Below, piece by piece: positions 8,052-17,500 of a stretch of 64,000 bases of DNA. The translations under genes were made by a program, and so were the position numbers. Position 1 is the first letter of the stretch; the number at the start of each line of letters is the position of its first letter. Origin of the DNA: Peptoniphilus_A genitalis (GTDB lineage Bacteria; Bacillota; Clostridia; Tissierellales; Peptoniphilaceae); assembly GCF_949769225.1 (NCBI RefSeq), contig NZ_CATKPB010000008.1; one strand, given 5' to 3'. The notes under the pieces were generated by a model. The model saw only the letters and a program-made list of their open reading frames with translations, was not told the DNA's origin and made no database searches.

Positions 8052-9486
8052 TATCTTTAAGCCCTCCTAAAAATATTATTTCTTCCTTCATGTTCTTTAT
8101 TTCAGCAAAGTTTTTCTTGATTACTAGAAGGGCACTTACATTAAGTCCTATAAATATTAGAATTATTAGTAATATAATCCCCGGTGATTCTCTTTCTTCA
8201 ATTTCCTTTGTTTTTTCTAAGTCTAAAGAATCTTTATTTTCAATATTTCTTTTTATTTCTTCATGTCCTAAAGCTTCTTGAAGAGGCTCCTCTTGTTTTA
8301 TGTTGTCAACTTGATTTCTTCCTTCAAAATTTTCAAGTGGAATCGCCTTGGATTTGTTTTCTTCTACCGAAGCTAATTTTGTCCTCGGTTTATTTAGCTT
8401 TTTCATAAATTTTTGAGCCTTCTTGCTAGGTCCTGCATTGACCTTTGTTATGGACTTAGAAGCTTCATTAATATTTTTAGGACTAAGCTTCATGTCCTCC
8501 TTGGGATTAGCACTTTTTACTAGGATAAAAATCCTTCCTTCTTTAGTCTTAAGTTCAATGTGATTACCCTTTATTTTGTAATCCTTCTTTAGCTTCTCAC
8601 CATCTTTTATTTCATAAAGACTTAACTTATCATCTTTAGTAAATTTTAAAAGTGGTAATTGTAAGTCAAAGTCCTTCTTAGGTTCAATCTTTTTTCTCCC
8701 TGCCTGAATGTTTTTTTCTTCTCCACTTATTTCATCAAGTTGCCCCAAGAATTCGATCTTAAATACATTTACTTGATCTAACTTATCAAAGTCCTTAGTG
8801 TAGTCTTCTGCTTCTTTTCCAGATAACTTATTTCCGTAAAATGTAAATTCTTCCTTAAAGGAATCTGGCCCGTAGTTGACAATCAAGTTTTTATTTTGGA
8901 CTTCTCCAGCTTCCTTTGAATTAAACTCTGGCTTCTTTGGTCCGTCTTTAAACTTCTTTATTAGAGTCGCTTGGCTTTCATTTATTTTTTTTATTTTGTC
9001 AAAATCCAATCTTAACCTGGCCCTTATTGGTTCGTCCCCCATGGGCTCAACCTTTGGATCAAGATAAACTTTAGTAATATCATCCACGTTTATTAAGGAT
9101 GTCTTAAAGACTTCTGGTCTTTTGTCCTTTTCCTTAGGTACTTCTAGGTCATAGCAACCTGCTTCTGCCCTGTGATATATTCCATCTTCCTTTTGGAAAT
9201 ATATATTTACCAAGGACGCTGTTATGGACATATATTCCATCTTGTCTGACCCTATGTATAAATTAGCTTCCTTATTCTTTACCTCTATCTCCGCTCTTTG
9301 TATAAGGGCCTTGTTACCCATGCTTTCCTTATCTTCAATAGAGTGCCAAAGTTTTACTGGAATTTCATAATATCCATCTTCTAAATTTATTTCTTCCTTT
9401 TCTGGTATTAGATCACCAGATGCAAAAACAAAGTTTGTCAAAGTAATTAAAATTACAAGAACTATGTATATTTTTTTATTTTTCAA
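8032..9486 (-). CDS. NEAT-domain haem-binding membrane protein (first gene of haem operon)
   Basis: 484 aa. A signal peptide (to about 23) is followed by a NEAT domain at about 33-170: the helix-side lip block S-M-G-N-K-A-L, the strand block Y-I-G-S-D-K-M-E-Y-M-S, and the closing strand pair with V-E-P-M-G-D-E-P-I-R-A-R-L. A long lysine/glutamate-rich stalk follows, then one transmembrane helix near 438-460 and a cytoplasmic tail; there is no LPXTG. The start is TTG with AAGGGG ten bases upstream. It takes the place that Shr has in the streptococcal Shr-Shp-Hts relay, although it has one NEAT domain instead of two. Expression is probably iron-controlled by the box at 9525. Confidence 0.82.
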   Translation of the reverse strand: MKNKKIYIVLVILITLTNFVFASGDLIPEKEEINLEDGYYEIPVKLWHSIEDKESMGNKALIQRAEIEVKNKEANLYIGSDKMEYMSITASLVNIYFQKEDGIYHRAEAGCYDLEVPKEKDKRPEVFKTSLINVDDITKVYLDPKVEPMGDEPIRARLRLDFDKIKKINESQATLIKKFKDGPKKPEFNSKEAGEVQNKNLIVNYGPDSFKEEFTFYGNKLSGKEAEDYTKDFDKLDQVNVFKIEFLGQLDEISGEEKNIQAGRKKIEPKKDFDLQLPLLKFTKDDKLSLYEIKDGEKLKKDYKIKGNHIELKTKEGRIFILVKSANPKEDMKLSPKNINEASKSITKVNAGPSKKAQKFMKKLNKPRTKLASVEENKSKAIPLENFEGRNQVDNIKQEEPLQEALGHEEIKRNIENKDSLDLEKTKEIEERESPGIILLIILIFIGLNVSALLVIKKNFAEIKNMKEEIIFLGGLKDNEKNNK

Positions 9487-9524
9487 TATAAACTACCCCT
9501 TACTAATAATCTCACCACGCATAA

Positions 9525-9539
9525 TGATATTACTTATCA
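9525..9539 (-). promoter_or_regulatory. Fur-like operator box upstream of haem operon
   Basis: On the minus strand TGATAAGTAATATCA matches the 7-1-7 Fur consensus TGATAATnATTATCA at 12 of 14 defined positions. It lies 39 bp before the TTG start of the first haem gene. A possible promoter is TTAACA with TATAGT about 18 bp later, just upstream of the box; this promoter is weak by eye. The box could equally serve a DtxR-type repressor. Confidence 0.5.
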
Positions 9540-9629
9540 ATTGAATAAACTATATAAAATTTCAAGAATTTTTGTTAACTCAGGTTTACTAACATAGTAA
9601 TTTTTATAAATATATTATTTTAATTTTTA

Positions 9630-9664
9630 TAATAAAAATAAACCCTAGTCATTGACTAGAGTTT
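9630..9664 (-). terminator. Rho-independent terminator after the DtxR-like regulator gene
   Basis: Minus-strand hairpin with arms AAACTCTAGTC and GACTAGGGTTT around AAT (one internal mismatch), followed by ATTTTTATT. It ends the operon whose last gene stops at 9706 and insulates the haem operon promoter downstream. Confidence 0.75.
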
Positions 9665-9705
9665 AGAATGTTTTTATATATTTTATGGTGTATAAGTTTA
9701 AGTTT

Positions 9706-10539
9706 TTAAGTTAAACAAAGGTTAACTATAAATAAAAAATTTGCTTTTTTTGAATGGATTGTTATTCCCATTTGAGATTTAATTTTTAAAATCAAGGATG
9801 CCTCTAAAATTATCCCATCTGATGTTGACCAGTAATCAATTAAATCAAGGGGAATCTTAAAAATCCTATCCTTAGAATCTATTTCTATTTCTTCTCCATC
9901 ATCGAAATAAAATAACTTTGTGGCAATTGCTTTTTTAAAGTAGCCGTGATGAGCCTTCTTTATTGTCTTAGTTGAAAGTTCTATATAGGATTCTTCTCCA
10001 ATTATCAAATATGCGTGATCATCAAAACCCATAAGTGCCATGGAATTATCTACAAAGGATCTTTTTCTTTCTTCTTCAATCTTCTTAATTGAAAAATTAA
10101 TTTTATGCCTTCCCTCTTCTAAATATTTAGAAATATCTTGGACCTTCTCTCTCCCCTGAATATCTTTAGCCAAAACCATACTCTTATATCTTTTTTCCAG
10201 TGCCTCTTGATAAGGAATAAGTCTCTTTGACAACATTTCAAGGCTGATGCTTCTAGCGAGATCATCGTCAATATCCAAAAATTTTTGTACTACAAATAAA
10301 TTCTTTTCAAGATTTTCATTATAAAATTTAGAAAGGTCACACCCAATTTTCGTCAACTTATACTCATTATCCTCTTTGTATAGGATGCCTGTAAGAATCA
10401 TTTTATCTAGAATTTTTTTTGAGTTAGCGCGAGAACAATTAAAGAATAGACTTGCTTCTGTAATAGTCTTCCTTCCTTCATTATTTTTTATAAATAATAA
10501 ATATTCAATTTGTATTTTAGTTATATTCAAATTTATCAT
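9706..10539 (-). CDS. DtxR/MntR-like winged-helix regulator with unknown C-terminal domain
   Basis: 277 aa. Residues 1-70 read as a winged helix (T-I-T-E-A-S-L-F-F-N-C-S-R-A-N-S-K-K recognition region, then Y-K-L-T-K-I-G wing). Residues 75-120 (F-V-V-Q-K-F-L-D-I-D-D-D-L-A...) resemble the metal-binding and dimerisation region of DtxR/IdeR proteins, but the usual H-x-x-x-E-x-x-x-H pattern is not obvious. The C-terminal 130 residues are a beta-rich part I do not recognise. It is the last gene of the DUF454/ABC exporter operon, 4 bp after the second exporter gene. It is a plausible controller of the two similar palindromes at 9525 and 14347; this is an inference. Confidence 0.55.
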   Translation of the reverse strand: MINLNITKIQIEYLLFIKNNEGRKTITEASLFFNCSRANSKKILDKMILTGILYKEDNEYKLTKIGCDLSKFYNENLEKNLFVVQKFLDIDDDLARSISLEMLSKRLIPYQEALEKRYKSMVLAKDIQGREKVQDISKYLEEGRHKINFSIKKIEEERKRSFVDNSMALMGFDDHAYLIIGEESYIELSTKTIKKAHHGYFKKAIATKLFYFDDGEEIEIDSKDRIFKIPLDLIDYWSTSDGIILEASLILKIKSQMGITIHSKKANFLFIVNLCLT

Positions 10540-10543
10540 TGAC

Positions 10544-12202
10544 TTATGACTCCATTTCTCTCTTTACTTCTACTATTCTGTCACAAATCCTAAGAGAACT
10601 ATCCCTGTGAGATGAAATTATAATATTTTTATTTTTTCTCTCATTATATAAAGACTTTAAAATTATCCCTTCGTTTAATGCATCAATGTTAGCCGTTGGT
10701 TCATCCAGTAGGTATAGCTTTGATTTTCTTAAAAAGATTCTTGCTAAAGCCAGCCTTTGAGCTTGTCCAGTGGAGATTTCATTATTTTCCTTTACTATCT
10801 CTGTGTCAAATCCCCTATCGAGGGTCATTATGAAATCATAAATGTTTGCCTTCTTACAAGCTTCTATTAATTCCTCTTCACTTGCATCTTTTTTTGCAAT
10901 TTTTAAGTTATCTCTAATGCTACCTCTAAATAGGTGGGTTTCTTGACTTAAGTATGAAATGTTCTCTCTTAAATTTAATGTCTTTAAGTCTTTTATGTTT
11001 TTATCATTTAGGCAAATTTTACCACTCTTTGTATCATAAAATCTCATCATTAATTTTATTAGTGTCGACTTACCGCAGCCGCTTTTGCCTTTTAGCCCTA
11101 TTATCTCATTTAATGAAGCTTTAAAATTAAAATCATTAATAAGTTTTGTATCATCATAAGAGAAATTTACTTCTTCAAGACTCATATTTTCATAATCAAT
11201 TTCTTCTCCCTCATAATTTATCGGTGTAAGAGGATCTTCTTCCAAAAGTTCCATGACTCTCTTGCCACAAGCAAAGGTCAAGACTAAATTATTTGCAAGA
11301 GATGAAAGGGCACTTGTTGGTCCAAAAGAAGAAATGAAAACTCCCAAGGGAAATAATAAGCCACTAAGGTCTAGGATAGAATCCTTGTAAAGCTTAAAGG
11401 ACATCAAAGTAAAAATTAAATCCCCAAGTATTATTGTAAAAGATGTAAGAGCAAAGTTATTTGATGACTTTTCTGTAAGAGCCTTGGTAGACCTATTTAG
11501 CTTATTTGCTTCAAATTCAATCTCTTTATACCTGTCTTCAAAATAAGAAAAATTAATAATTTCTTTTATTCCCTTAAAGCTATCCAGGATCAGAGAATTT
11601 AAACTTGATAAATTCTTCCTCTGCCTTCGTCCAATTTCTCCAGCAGATTTCTCTGTAATTATTGGGATAATTATAGCTAATAACAAGTGAAAAGTCAGAA
11701 GTATCCAAGAATAAATTGGATTAAATTTCCATAAAAGGATAAAGAAAAATAAAGTGTGAACTAGGGCTATACAGACAGGTGAAATTGTGTGAGCGTAAAA
11801 GACCTCTAGTAATTCTATATCTGATGTAATTATAGAAATTAATTCTCCCTTATTTTTCCCATTCATCTTGGCTGGTCCCAAAGACCTTAGTTTTTTGAAA
11901 ATTTTATCTCTTAATATTGCTAAAATTTTGAAGGCTATATAGTGATTTAAAAGCTGCTCTAGGTACTTAAATATGGCTCTTAGTATAGCCAAAGTAAATA
12001 ATATTCCAATTATTAATTTTAAATTTATAGTATGATTTAAAATTACTTTACTTAGGTAGAATAAGCCTAGTGATGGCAACAAGGTCGCAAATATGTGTCC
12101 ACTTGCGCCAAAAAATATGGCAAAAAACATTTGTAACTTCAGATCATCCACAAGAGATAGGAGTTTTCCTATTAAATTTTTATATTCAATTAATTTCTTC
12201 AT
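10544..12202 (-). CDS. ABC exporter half-transporter (TMD-NBD), degenerate signature
   Basis: 552 aa: six membrane helices (about 20-300) then a nucleotide-binding domain. Walker A is G-K-S-G-C-G-K-S-T, Walker B L-Y-L-L-D-E-P-T-A-N and the switch is S-S-H-R. The signature reads I-S-T-G-Q in place of L-S-G-G-Q. It overlaps the partner gene by 17 bp, so the two probably form a heterodimer with one altered ATP site, resembling CydDC or IrtAB arrangement. The substrate is unknown; position between a DUF454 gene and a metal-type regulator, next to a haem operon, suggests haem, thiol or siderophore-related transport. Confidence 0.8.
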   Translation of the reverse strand: MKKLIEYKNLIGKLLSLVDDLKLQMFFAIFFGASGHIFATLLPSLGLFYLSKVILNHTINLKLIIGILFTLAILRAIFKYLEQLLNHYIAFKILAILRDKIFKKLRSLGPAKMNGKNKGELISIITSDIELLEVFYAHTISPVCIALVHTLFFFILLWKFNPIYSWILLTFHLLLAIIIPIITEKSAGEIGRRQRKNLSSLNSLILDSFKGIKEIINFSYFEDRYKEIEFEANKLNRSTKALTEKSSNNFALTSFTIILGDLIFTLMSFKLYKDSILDLSGLLFPLGVFISSFGPTSALSSLANNLVLTFACGKRVMELLEEDPLTPINYEGEEIDYENMSLEEVNFSYDDTKLINDFNFKASLNEIIGLKGKSGCGKSTLIKLMMRFYDTKSGKICLNDKNIKDLKTLNLRENISYLSQETHLFRGSIRDNLKIAKKDASEEELIEACKKANIYDFIMTLDRGFDTEIVKENNEISTGQAQRLALARIFLRKSKLYLLDEPTANIDALNEGIILKSLYNERKNKNIIISSHRDSSLRICDRIVEVKREMES

Positions 12203-13904
12203 TTAAACCCCACATTTCTAATTCCCTTTGGTATTTATAAATACCAGAAAATAATTCTCCCTTACTTATTTCTTCAAAACTTCCTTCTTCTGCTACTTTC
12301 TTATTGTCAAGATAGTAAATATAGTCTGCCTGAAGGACTGTGTTGAGTCTATGAGTAATAAGAATAATAGTCATTTTTTCTTTTAATTTTTGTATAAGAT
12401 TTAAAATCAAATCTTCTGATTCCTTATCTATATTTGAAATGGACTCATCTAAAATTAAAATCTTTGGCTCTTTCAAAAGGACCCTTCCTATTGCAAGCCT
12501 TTGTTTTTGTCCACCTGATAGGTTGTTGCCAGCACTTTCTAGGATGCTATCTAAGCCTCCTATATTTTTAAAGTAGGAATAAAGACCAACTTCTTCTAAA
12601 ACTTGTCTTAATTTATCATCATCTGCATTTTTATTTGCCATTTTAAGATTATATCTAAGGCTTTCTTTAAAGAAGTAGGGGTTATTGTCTACTAACATTA
12701 TATTTTCATTTAAAGAATCATTTGAAATTTCACTTAAGCCATTGTAAAGTATCTCCCCATCATAATTCCTTTCAAATCCACCAATTAATTTCGCAAGAGT
12801 AGACTTCCCACAACCACTTTCTCCTACTATGGCTGTAATTTTGTTAGACTTAATCTTCATATTCAAGTCTCTTAAAATTTCTTTTTCTCCGTAAGAAAAA
12901 CTTAAATTTTTTACTTCTACATCTACTTTCTCATCTTGTATTAGATTTTTAAAATCTTCTATACTTTCTATTTCTAAAATTTCGAAGAGGGAATTAGCTG
13001 CTGTGATTCCGTTCATTGCAACATGAAAAAGTGCTCCCAATCTTCTTAAGGGTAAGAAAAATTCTTGGCTTAAGAGTATAAAAGAAAAGGCTGCGAAGAT
13101 AGAAAGCTGCCCCTTAGAATAATAATATATGGATAAAATTATTCCCAAGGCTGAACCTACATAAGAAATTAAGTCTAAGACTGTAATGTTATTAAGTTGC
13201 ATCATGAGGAGCTTCATGGTTTTGACCCTAAAGTCTTCTGCCTTTTCATTCAATAGGTCATTGTAGTCTTCATCTGCATTAAAAACTTCTAAACTTGTTA
13301 AGCCATATAGGAAGTCAATAAAAACTTCTGACAGATTTGTATATGATTTCCAATAAGTTTTCACGACTTTCTTCGCAAGTTTTTGCACCATCATTATGGC
13401 AATAGGTATTAGTGGTATTAGTAAGAGCATTATTATTGCAATTTTGAAATTTAAAAAGGAAAGTATGCAAAATAAAATTAGGGGACCTATTAGGGAGAAG
13501 AGAAGTTGTGGCAAGAGCGCAGAGTAAAATAAATTGAGTTGTTCTATACCCTCTACCCCTAAATTTATAACTTCTGAAATGGAAACTTTGCTCCCATACT
13601 CCATCTTAAAGGAAAAAACCTTCTTCATTAGTCTTTCTCTCAAGTTATTTTTAATCCTATAGGAAGCCTTATAAGATATACTAGATTCTATTTTTATTAA
13701 GAAAATATTTAGTCCAATTATCAGGAGCATAAATAAAATAAATTTACTCCCACTAAAGCTTGAACTAATTAAAGCTTCTATAGACTTGCCTATTAAAAAA
13801 ATCATGGCAACATTAGTTGTCATTTGTAAAATTTTTATAAGTAAAAGCTTTAAGATTTGTAGCTTTTCACTTTTTAATTCATTGAATAATTTCTTGTTAA
13901 ACAT
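12186..13904 (-). CDS. ABC exporter half-transporter (TMD-NBD), canonical signature
   Basis: 572 aa with six membrane helices and an ATPase domain. Walker A G-E-S-G-C-G-K-S-T, signature L-S-G-G-Q-K-Q-R, Walker B I-L-I-L-D-E-S and switch I-T-H-R are all present. It is the likely dimer partner of the following gene, with which it overlaps. It starts 3 bp after the DUF454 gene ends. Family type IV (exporter-fold) ABC; importers of iron-siderophores with this fold also exist, so direction cannot be stated from sequence. Confidence 0.8.
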   Translation of the reverse strand: MFNKKLFNELKSEKLQILKLLLIKILQMTTNVAMIFLIGKSIEALISSSFSGSKFILFMLLIIGLNIFLIKIESSISYKASYRIKNNLRERLMKKVFSFKMEYGSKVSISEVINLGVEGIEQLNLFYSALLPQLLFSLIGPLILFCILSFLNFKIAIIMLLLIPLIPIAIMMVQKLAKKVVKTYWKSYTNLSEVFIDFLYGLTSLEVFNADEDYNDLLNEKAEDFRVKTMKLLMMQLNNITVLDLISYVGSALGIILSIYYYSKGQLSIFAAFSFILLSQEFFLPLRRLGALFHVAMNGITAANSLFEILEIESIEDFKNLIQDEKVDVEVKNLSFSYGEKEILRDLNMKIKSNKITAIVGESGCGKSTLAKLIGGFERNYDGEILYNGLSEISNDSLNENIMLVDNNPYFFKESLRYNLKMANKNADDDKLRQVLEEVGLYSYFKNIGGLDSILESAGNNLSGGQKQRLAIGRVLLKEPKILILDESISNIDKESEDLILNLIQKLKEKMTIILITHRLNTVLQADYIYYLDNKKVAEEGSFEEISKGELFSGIYKYQRELEMWGLNEEIN

Positions 13905-13906
13905 TT

Positions 13907-14269
13907 CTACTCCTTGATTGTCTTAATTTTAAAAATAAAATATATGTAGTGAAAAATAAGCACTAATAAAAGTGTGATTCTTGCATGCAAGTTGTTTACA
14001 AAATAAAATGATATAGCTAAAAAGAAAGTGATCGTCATGAGTATCTTTCTCTTCCTCTCTCTTGTCATACCAGTCTTGTTTTTTATTGGCTCAATATTTT
14101 CCTTGTATAATTTAGTAGAAATAAAATAGTCGTTGAACTTTTTTGATCCTCTCGCAAAGCAATAAGTTGCAAGTAACAAGAAGGGAGTCGCAGGTAATAA
14201 GGGCAAATATATACCAACTATTCCAATTCCCAAAAAAATAAATCCAAATATTAAAAATAAAATTTTCAA
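13907..14269 (-). CDS. DUF454 (YbaN-type) small membrane protein
   Basis: 120 aa, two to four hydrophobic segments. The opening G-I-V-G-I-Y-L-P-L-L-P-A-T-P-F-L-L-L-A followed by Y-C-F-A-R-G-S is the hallmark of DUF454. Members often lie beside haem or iron uptake genes, but their function is unknown. The start is TTG with a perfect AAGGAGG six bases upstream. It is the first gene of the exporter/regulator operon. Confidence 0.8.
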   Translation of the reverse strand: MKILFLIFGFIFLGIGIVGIYLPLLPATPFLLLATYCFARGSKKFNDYFISTKLYKENIEPIKNKTGMTRERKRKILMTITFFLAISFYFVNNLHARITLLLVLIFHYIYFIFKIKTIKE

Positions 14270-14346
14270 TTACATCCTCCTTAACTTTCATTTCTAAATT
14301 TTTCATGATAAATACTAACAAAGAAATTTTTATAAGTAAATAATAT

Positions 14347-14361
14347 TGATATTGGATATCA
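14347..14361 (-). promoter_or_regulatory. Palindromic Fur/DtxR-like box upstream of DUF454 operon
   Basis: TGATATTGGATATCA is an almost perfect 15-bp palindrome, 78 bp before the DUF454 start. It shares 12 of 15 bases with the plus-strand reading of the box at 9525-9539 and matches 11 of 14 defined positions of the Fur 7-1-7 consensus. It suggests common metal-dependent control of both operons. Confidence 0.45.
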
Positions 14362-14462
14362 TTTTATTTTTCTTAAATAAATTCACTTTTTTTATCTTAT
14401 ATGTTGATTTATAGGGACTAGGTCCTTGTTAACCTCAGTTAATTTTTTATATAATTCAAGGC

Positions 14463-14494
14463 AAAAAAATAAGGCCCTGGTTCCCCAGAGCCTT
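14463..14494 (-). terminator. Rho-independent terminator of ileS
   Basis: Minus-strand hairpin AAGGCTCTGG / CCAGGGCCTT with a GGAA loop followed by ATTTTTTT, beginning 13 bp after the ileS stop codon. Confidence 0.9.
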
Positions 14495-14507
14495 TAAGCT
14501 TATAAGC

Positions 14508-17500
14508 TTACATTTTTTCAATATTTATTTTAATGTAGTGACCATTTAGACTTTCAACTTCTGCTTCGTTGTCTTCTTTTACAAGATCAAGTGCAAGAGT
14601 TTCTGATTTGATAAATTCTTTTTCTGCTTCAATAGCTTTTTCAACTTCATCATCAGACTTGTATGTGATCTTAATGTTGTCAAGAATATCTAAGTCTTTT
14701 TTCTTTCTTAGTTGTTGGATCTTTGATACAAATTCTCTTACATAACCTTCATTTAGAAGTTCTTCATTAAGTTCTGTGTCTAGGATTACGAAGAGGTTGT
14801 TTTCCATTATTACGTCGAAGCCTTCTTTTGCAGAAATTTTAACTTCAACAAAGTCTCTTTCAATTTCTGTATCTTCGCCAGCAAGTTCTAGAGTAACTTT
14901 ACCTTCTTCAAGCTTAGCTAGTAAGTCTTTTGCATTGGCTTCTCTAAGAGCCTTGCCAAAGTCCTTAACCTTTGAACCTAAGATACTACCGCAAACTTTA
15001 AAGTTTGGTTTAAGTTCAAATTCCATATATTCTGAAAGGTCATGTTCAAATTGAACTTCCTTAACGTTAAGTTCTTCCTTTATAAGTTCTGTTAAATCGC
15101 CAATGATTTCCTTGTACTTTCCATCGATGATAACTTTAGAAAGTGGTTGTCTAACCTTAATCTTAGCTTCTTCTCTTGAAGCTCTTCCTAGAGTTACAAG
15201 ATCTCTTACAAGGTCCATCTTTTCTTCAACCTTGTCGTTAATCATGTTTTCATCATAAGTTGGATAGTCAGCTAAGTGAACTGATTCTTCATCAGTAAGT
15301 GACTTAAATAATTCTTCTGATAGGAATGGAACCATTGGTGCAATTAATTTTGTCACACCAAGTAGAACTTCATAAGTTGTCTTGTAAACGGCAATCTTAG
15401 TGTTGTCCTTATCAGTCTTCCAGAATCTTCTTCTGTTTCTTCTGATGTACCAATTGGAAACATCTTCAATAACGAAGTCTTGGATTTCTCTTACAACTTT
15501 TGTAAGTTCAAATTCTTCCATGTCTTCTCTTACATTTTTAACAAGTCTGTGGTACTTAGACAATAACCACTTATCTATTTCTTCTAAGTCGTCATAGGAA
15601 ACCTTAACTTCTCTTGGGTCAATCTTGTCTGTGTTTGCATATAGACTGAAGAAGTTGTAAGTGTTTCTTAGAGATCTAAAGAATTTTGATTCAATTTCAC
15701 GTAGTCCATCTTCATCGAACTTTGTTGGAGTCCATGGTGGTGACACATAAAGTAGATACCACCTAACAACGTCAGCCCCGTACTTGTCAAAGAGTTCAAA
15801 AGGTGCAACTGTATTGCCACGAGATTTTGACATCTTCTTTCCTTCCTTATCAAGGATAAGGTCATTAACAAGTACATTCTTGTAAGGACTCTTGCCTGTC
15901 ATATAAGTTGATATTGCAATTAGTGAGTAGAACCAACCTCTTGTTTGGTCAATTCCTTCACATATAAAGTCTGCTGGGAAAAGTTCGTCAAAGTTATCCT
16001 TGTTTTCAAATGGATAGTGCCATTGAGCAAAAGGCATAGCACCTGAGTCAAACCAAACGTCAATTACGTCTGCTTCCCTAGTCATTGGCTTGCCACACTT
16101 AGGACACTTGATGTGGATATCATCAACGTAAGGTCTATGAAGTTCAACATCTTCTGCTACATCTTCTATTGCTTTATTTCTCAAATCTTCTATTGAGCCA
16201 ACAGATTCTGTGTGGCCACATTCACATCTCCAAATTGGAAGTGGAGTACCCCAATATCTTGATCTAGATATTGCCCAGTCATTTAAGTTTTCTAGCCAGT
16301 TTCCAAATCTCTTTTCTCCAACGAAGTCTGGGAACCAGTTTACTCCATTGTTATTTTCTATTAACTTATCCTTAAACTTAGTTACTTCTATATACCATGA
16401 TGGGTGTGCGTAGTAAATAAGTGGAGTATGACATCTCCAGCAGTGCGGATAGTTGTGAAGCATCTTTTGTTTTGCAAATAAAAGATCGTGGTCCATTAGG
16501 TAATGAAGAACATCGTGGTCAGCATCAATTACAAATTGACCCTTCCAAGGTGTATCTGTAAACTTACCATCATCATCAACTGGTTTTAGCATTGGAAGGT
16601 CATATCCCCTTGCAGTTTGATAGTCATCTTCACCAAAGGCAGGAGCAATATGAACTATACCAGTACCATCTTCAGTTGTTACATAATCAGCACAGATTAC
16701 ATAAAAAGCTTTTTTATCTGGTTCAAGGAATTTAAGGAGTTGTTCATATTCTGTGTATTCAAGATCCTTACCAAGCATTTCTTCTAAGACTTCATATTCG
16801 TCATCCTTAAAGACTTGTTTAGCAAGAGATTTAGCTACATAGTAAATATGTCCGTCAGCATGCTTAACCTTAACGTATTCAACTTTTGGGTTAACCGCTA
16901 GGGCAACGTTAGATGGAAGTGTCCATGGTGTAGTTGTCCATGCCAAGAAGTATTCATTCTCCTTATCTTTTAATTTAAATCTACAAGTTGCTGTTGTAGT
17001 TTTTATTTCTTCATAACCTTGAGCAACTTCGTGAGATGCAAGACCAGTACCACATCTTGGGCAGTAAGGAACAATTTTGTGTCCTTCATAAATTAGGCCG
17101 TCCTTAAACATCTTGTCTAGTATGTGCCAAACTGATTCAATATAAGAATTTTGAAGAGTGATATATGGGTGGTCTAAGTCAATTAAGTAACCCATTCTTC
17201 TTGTAAGAGTTCTCCATTCTTTTTCATATTCAAAAACAGATTCCTTACATTTTTTGTTAAAGGCTTCAACTCCATAGGACTCTATGTCTTGTTTGTTGTG
17301 AAGATCTAATCTTTTTTCTACTTCAATTTCTACAGGAAGACCATGTGTATCCCAGCCTGCTTTTCTCTTAACTTGATAACCAAGCATTGTATGGTATCTA
17401 CAAGTTAAATCCTTAAGAGTTCTCGCCATGACATGGTGAATGCCTGGCTTTCCATTAGCAGTTGGAGGTCCTTCATAGAATATATAATTTTCTCCATCTT

